From Lentimicrobiaceae bacterium (lineage in GTDB: Bacteria > Bacteroidota > Bacteroidia > Bacteroidales > SKPS01), in NCBI GenBank assembly GCA_007119395.1, contig SKPS01000279.1, positions 1-9,154 on the forward strand: DNA of 9,154 nucleotides, given 5' to 3'. How positions within the stretch are numbered: position 1 is the first letter of the stretch; each line of letters opens with the position of its first letter. This document shows, piece after piece, positions 7,015-9,154 of this stretch. Below the pieces are notes generated by a model. It saw only the letters and a program-made list of their open reading frames with translations. It was not told where the DNA came from and did not search any database. The translations under genes and the position numbers were made by a program.

Positions 7015-7022
7015 TATCTTTG
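7015..7022 (+). promoter_or_regulatory. -7 element of the Crp/Fnr-family gene
   Basis: TATCTTTG matches TAnnTTTG exactly and ends 22 bp before the preferred ATG at 7045, giving a short leader of roughly 15 nt. No good -33 TTG is seen 17-20 bp upstream, as would fit a promoter needing an activator. Its position supports 7045 as the true start, because earlier in-frame ATGs would lie upstream of transcription initiation. Confidence 0.5.
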
Positions 7023-7044
7023 CCGGAAACTTTCTGACCCATTT

Positions 7045-7722
7045 ATGATACAATACACTGAGATACTCTCTAAGAGTCCTGTTTTTCACAATACCTCCCC
7101 GGAACGAATCGGCGAGATGTTAGATCGAATCACCTGGCAGGTAAAACGATATGCCAAAGGTGAAATGGTAGCCCTTGCAGGCGAAGAGTGTAACTACCTG
7201 TATGTCGTGGTGGAAGGCTCCGTAAAAGGGGAGATGACCGATGCCTCAGGCAGGGTGATCAAAATAGAAGACATTAAAGCACCACGCCCGATTGCTGTGT
7301 CGTTTATCTTTGGAAGCAACAACCATTTCCCGGTGAATGTTACAGCCAATGAAGAGAGTGCCCTGTTGCTCATACCCAAACCCGATCTGATAACACTGTT
7401 GCAATCTGATAAGCAGGTGTTGCAAAACTTTTTAAACGCCATCTCTTCACGAGGGCAGTTCCTGTCGCAAAAAATCAGAACACTCTCTATGCAAAGCCTT
7501 CGCGACAAGTTGTCACACATGTTGCTTGAGCTGGCGCAAAAGCAGGGTGACGAGGTGGTATTGCCCAGTTCACAAACAGAGCTGGCCGACCTCTTCGGTG
7601 TAGCCAGACCCTCGCTCTCACGCACACTCAGTGAGATGGTTGATGAAGGCATCATCACGGTCAACCGCAGAAACGTTGTGATCCACGACCGTAAAAGACT
7701 TCTCCCCCGGTCACTATTTTAA
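7045..7722 (+). CDS. Crp/Fnr-family transcriptional regulator
   Basis: A 225-residue DNA-binding regulator. Residues 1 to about 120 form the cyclic-nucleotide-binding-type beta barrel (KGEMVALAGEECNYLYVVVEG at 38-58). A dimerisation helix follows at about 125-160. The C-terminal winged helix-turn-helix is at about 160-215, with recognition region SSQTELADLFGVARPSLSRTL (175-195) and wing EGIITVNRRNVVIHD. The arginine-containing cAMP phosphate-binding motif is not evident, and Cys49 is the only cysteine, so neither cAMP binding nor an Fnr-type iron-sulfur cluster is likely; the effector is unknown. PRPIAVSFIFGSNNHFPV (80-97) is a feature I associate with Bacteroidales regulators often found near redox or nitrosative-stress genes, from memory only. 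The ATG at 7045 was chosen because family proteins begin at MIQYTEIL-like sequence and a -7 box lies just upstream. The frame is open further upstream, through ATGs at 6898 and 6736, but there it translates leader and repeat DNA. Confidence 0.88.
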   Translation: MIQYTEILSKSPVFHNTSPERIGEMLDRITWQVKRYAKGEMVALAGEECNYLYVVVEGSVKGEMTDASGRVIKIEDIKAPRPIAVSFIFGSNNHFPVNVTANEESALLLIPKPDLITLLQSDKQVLQNFLNAISSRGQFLSQKIRTLSMQSLRDKLSHMLLELAQKQGDEVVLPSSQTELADLFGVARPSLSRTLSEMVDEGIITVNRRNVVIHDRKRLLPRSLF

Positions 7723-7725
7723 TGT

Positions 7726-7746
7726 AAAGCAACACCACGCTGCTTT
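7726..7746 (+). terminator. Weak hairpin after the Crp/Fnr gene
   Basis: AAAGCA (7726-7731) and TGCTTT (7741-7746) can form a 6-bp stem with a 9-nt loop directly after the stop codon at 7720-7722. No T-tract follows beyond the stem, so termination efficiency would be doubtful. Confidence 0.2.
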
Positions 7747-7792
7747 GTGCCGAAAAGGTTGGTAAGGTGTTAAAGATGTTTCTATCCGCTGA

Positions 7793-9109
7793 TTATCTAA
7801 GCGGTAATACTTCCTGGATGGCATTCTCTTTCAGTTGAACCCAGAGGTTTGTGAGCTGTTTGCCAGCGTTGTTGATCCTGTCGTACGGTCTGGCCATGGC
7901 AACCAATCGGGAGATGCTCACCTCGCCGAGCAGGCCGGCACCCTCTTCGTGGGTGGTGGTCACATACCTGATCTGTTCCACGGGAAACGCCTCGATGGTA
8001 CGTCTTGCCGGGCTTGACTGTGGAGGTTCAGGAAGGTTCATGTCGCGTTGCGCTGTAGATGCGGGCAATGTGATGGCCTCCGGCGTTATCTGGTGACCAC
8101 TGGTGATGGATTGAGCGATGCGTGGAGAAAAACGCTCCAGTGTTTCTGTGCTTATCGGATACGGTGTGTAAGGTGTTGTCTCCGGCTCAATGACCTCCGG
8201 TTCAACCGTTGCCAGGGTGGGAGTAGATGTTACTGTGTGCACGACATCCGGTGTGGTGCCGGCAATCGGGGGAGCAGGATCGGCTGCCTGTGAGTGACCG
8301 GCCGGTAACGGCAGCTCAGGTTGTACTGCCACCTGAACAGGGTTGTTGCCACTCGGCATCGTCGGTTCACTGTCGGTTGGGCTGAAGAGAAATACACCTG
8401 CCAGCAGCGCTATCGAAGCAGCCACAGCCACAGTGCGTATCAGCTGTTGACGCGAAAAGAGCGGAATCACGGTGCGCTGTTTGAGCGCGCCTCTCCCTTG
8501 ATATACCACACCCTCATCAGGCTGGAGAAACGTAAGGGCAAACAGCCTGTAGCTTTCTGCTGCCTCGTGGTGCTCTGCCAGATACGCTTGCAACTTCTGC
8601 TCTTCAGCTTCAGTAAGATCCCCTTCAAGGGATGATATGATCAGCTCTTCTACAGCTTCCTTCGAGAGATGCTCGCCTGTACTGCGTACACCTTGTTTGA
8701 GATCCTCTTTTCCGGGGAAGGCAATTGATGTGTCCGGCTGCAGCAGGGTGGCCTCAAAGAGGGATGCCTCTTTCTTGCAATCAGGGTTTGCCATTAGCCA
8801 AGCATCGAGTGCTGCTACAGAGCTTTCGTTGAGTTCACCGTCAAGGCGCGCCATCACCAGCTCAAGGAAATTGTCTCTGTTTACCATCTTGTCATTGGTG
8901 GTGCGCTTCAGATCAGAAAAATCGGTAACAAGATTCCGGGTGGAACTCTCCACTTCGAAAGGGGTAAGGTCACGCATGGCTTCCAGCTCAACCCGAAGGT
9001 CAGGATCGCCATCCAGGAAATGCTCGAAAGCCGCCAAGGCATCACCCGAAAGGGTGCCCTCAAGCCACTCTGCGGCGTATTCCTGGTAGTTGTTTCTGTT
9101 GATATCCAT
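7793..9109 (-). CDS. Anti-sigma-factor-like single-pass membrane protein with three N-terminal modules
   Basis: A 438-residue protein built like a transmembrane anti-sigma factor: cytoplasmic N-terminus (1 to about 225), one membrane helix (about 226-243, TVAVAASIALLAGVFLF) and a periplasmic C-terminus. The cytoplasmic part has three related modules starting near residues 8, 80 and 152. Each has the pattern ...(W/R/S)L(E/D)G(T/E/D)L...L..(F/W/Y)L....., for example WLEGTLSGDALAAFEHFL, RLDGELNESSVAALDAWL and SLEGDLTEAEEQKLQAYL. Modules two and three also share LQPD and a LKQ ending. Zinc-binding His/Cys of classical ZAS domains are absent; Cys111 is the only cysteine. The periplasmic part is rich in Pro, Thr and Glu (about 244-370), with a more ordered end (about 371-438). 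The expected partner, an ECF sigma factor, would be upstream beyond the right edge. A purine-rich AGGGG sits eight bases before the ATG at 9109. Confidence 0.7.
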   Translation of the reverse strand: MDINRNNYQEYAAEWLEGTLSGDALAAFEHFLDGDPDLRVELEAMRDLTPFEVESSTRNLVTDFSDLKRTTNDKMVNRDNFLELVMARLDGELNESSVAALDAWLMANPDCKKEASLFEATLLQPDTSIAFPGKEDLKQGVRSTGEHLSKEAVEELIISSLEGDLTEAEEQKLQAYLAEHHEAAESYRLFALTFLQPDEGVVYQGRGALKQRTVIPLFSRQQLIRTVAVAASIALLAGVFLFSPTDSEPTMPSGNNPVQVAVQPELPLPAGHSQAADPAPPIAGTTPDVVHTVTSTPTLATVEPEVIEPETTPYTPYPISTETLERFSPRIAQSITSGHQITPEAITLPASTAQRDMNLPEPPQSSPARRTIEAFPVEQIRYVTTTHEEGAGLLGEVSISRLVAMARPYDRINNAGKQLTNLWVQLKENAIQEVLPLR

Positions 9110-9127
9110 TGTGTTTTCCCCTTTTAT

Positions 9128-9154
9128 TCAAATAACCAAATCGGCGTCAACAAG
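9128..9154 (-). CDS. Possible 3' end of an upstream gene (candidate ECF sigma factor), right edge
   Basis: On the minus strand two frames are open from the window edge: one ends at TGA 9130-9128 (...DADLVI) and one at TAA 9126-9124 (...TPIWLFE). Either would place the stop 14-18 bp before the anti-sigma-like ATG, the close spacing expected of a sigma/anti-sigma pair. With eight or nine codons visible, neither the frame nor the family can be settled. Confidence 0.2.
   Translation of the reverse strand, partial: LVDADLVI

Noticed and set aside
7786..7804. CCGCT/AGCGG inverted repeat as a terminator of the anti-sigma-like gene
   Set aside because: It has a 5-bp stem with a 9-nt loop, overlaps the end of the coding sequence and lacks a T-tract.

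Overview
The window looks like a chromosomal segment of a member of the Bacteroidota, probably Bacteroidales. Four things point there. There is an outer-membrane receptor of the carboxypeptidase-regulatory/plug/beta-barrel type. Several genes are preceded by the Bacteroidota sigma-ABfr -7 element TAnnTTTG, mostly without a Shine-Dalgarno sequence. There is a Crp/Fnr regulator of a type I associate with Bacteroidales. There is also a membrane anti-sigma-like protein of the kind found in this phylum. Genus cannot be fixed from the sequence alone.

Layout. The left edge (1-53, minus strand) holds the first codons of a gene that leaves the window. About 730 bp without a convincing gene follow (54-784), containing a (CT)14 microsatellite, a 9-bp-periodic repeat and strong hairpins. 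A tRNA-Leu(CAA) gene (902-985) ends in a hairpin plus T-tract. Only 23 bp later comes an S41 carboxyl-terminal processing peptidase (1050-2654) with its Ser/Lys/Gln catalytic residues. It is followed, same strand, by a TonB-dependent-receptor-type gene (2685-4204) that is broken: the N-terminal half and the last barrel strands are present in different frames and the middle of the barrel is missing. Converging on it from the minus strand is a secreted M3-like zinc metallopeptidase (4296-6359) with its own good promoter (6397-6427).

Between this peptidase and the next gene lies a second repeat-rich stretch: a 9-bp minisatellite (6469-6513), then about 250 bp of degenerate GCGCCTCTGCGAGAAA repeats (6591-6839). 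Next is a Crp/Fnr-family regulator that most likely starts at 7045, not inside the repeats. The right end carries a minus-strand, single-pass membrane protein (7793-9109) with three anti-sigma-like modules before its membrane helix. Its partner, probably an ECF sigma factor, would lie just beyond the right edge.

How it works together. The genes do not form one pathway. The themes are envelope proteolysis (S41 and M3-like peptidases), an outer-membrane receptor remnant, and two regulators. I see no phage, IS transposase, CRISPR array or clearly new multi-gene system. The most notable points are the decayed receptor, the two repeat-laden intergenic regions, the tRNA-terminator-peptidase spacing, and the triplicated module of the anti-sigma-like protein.
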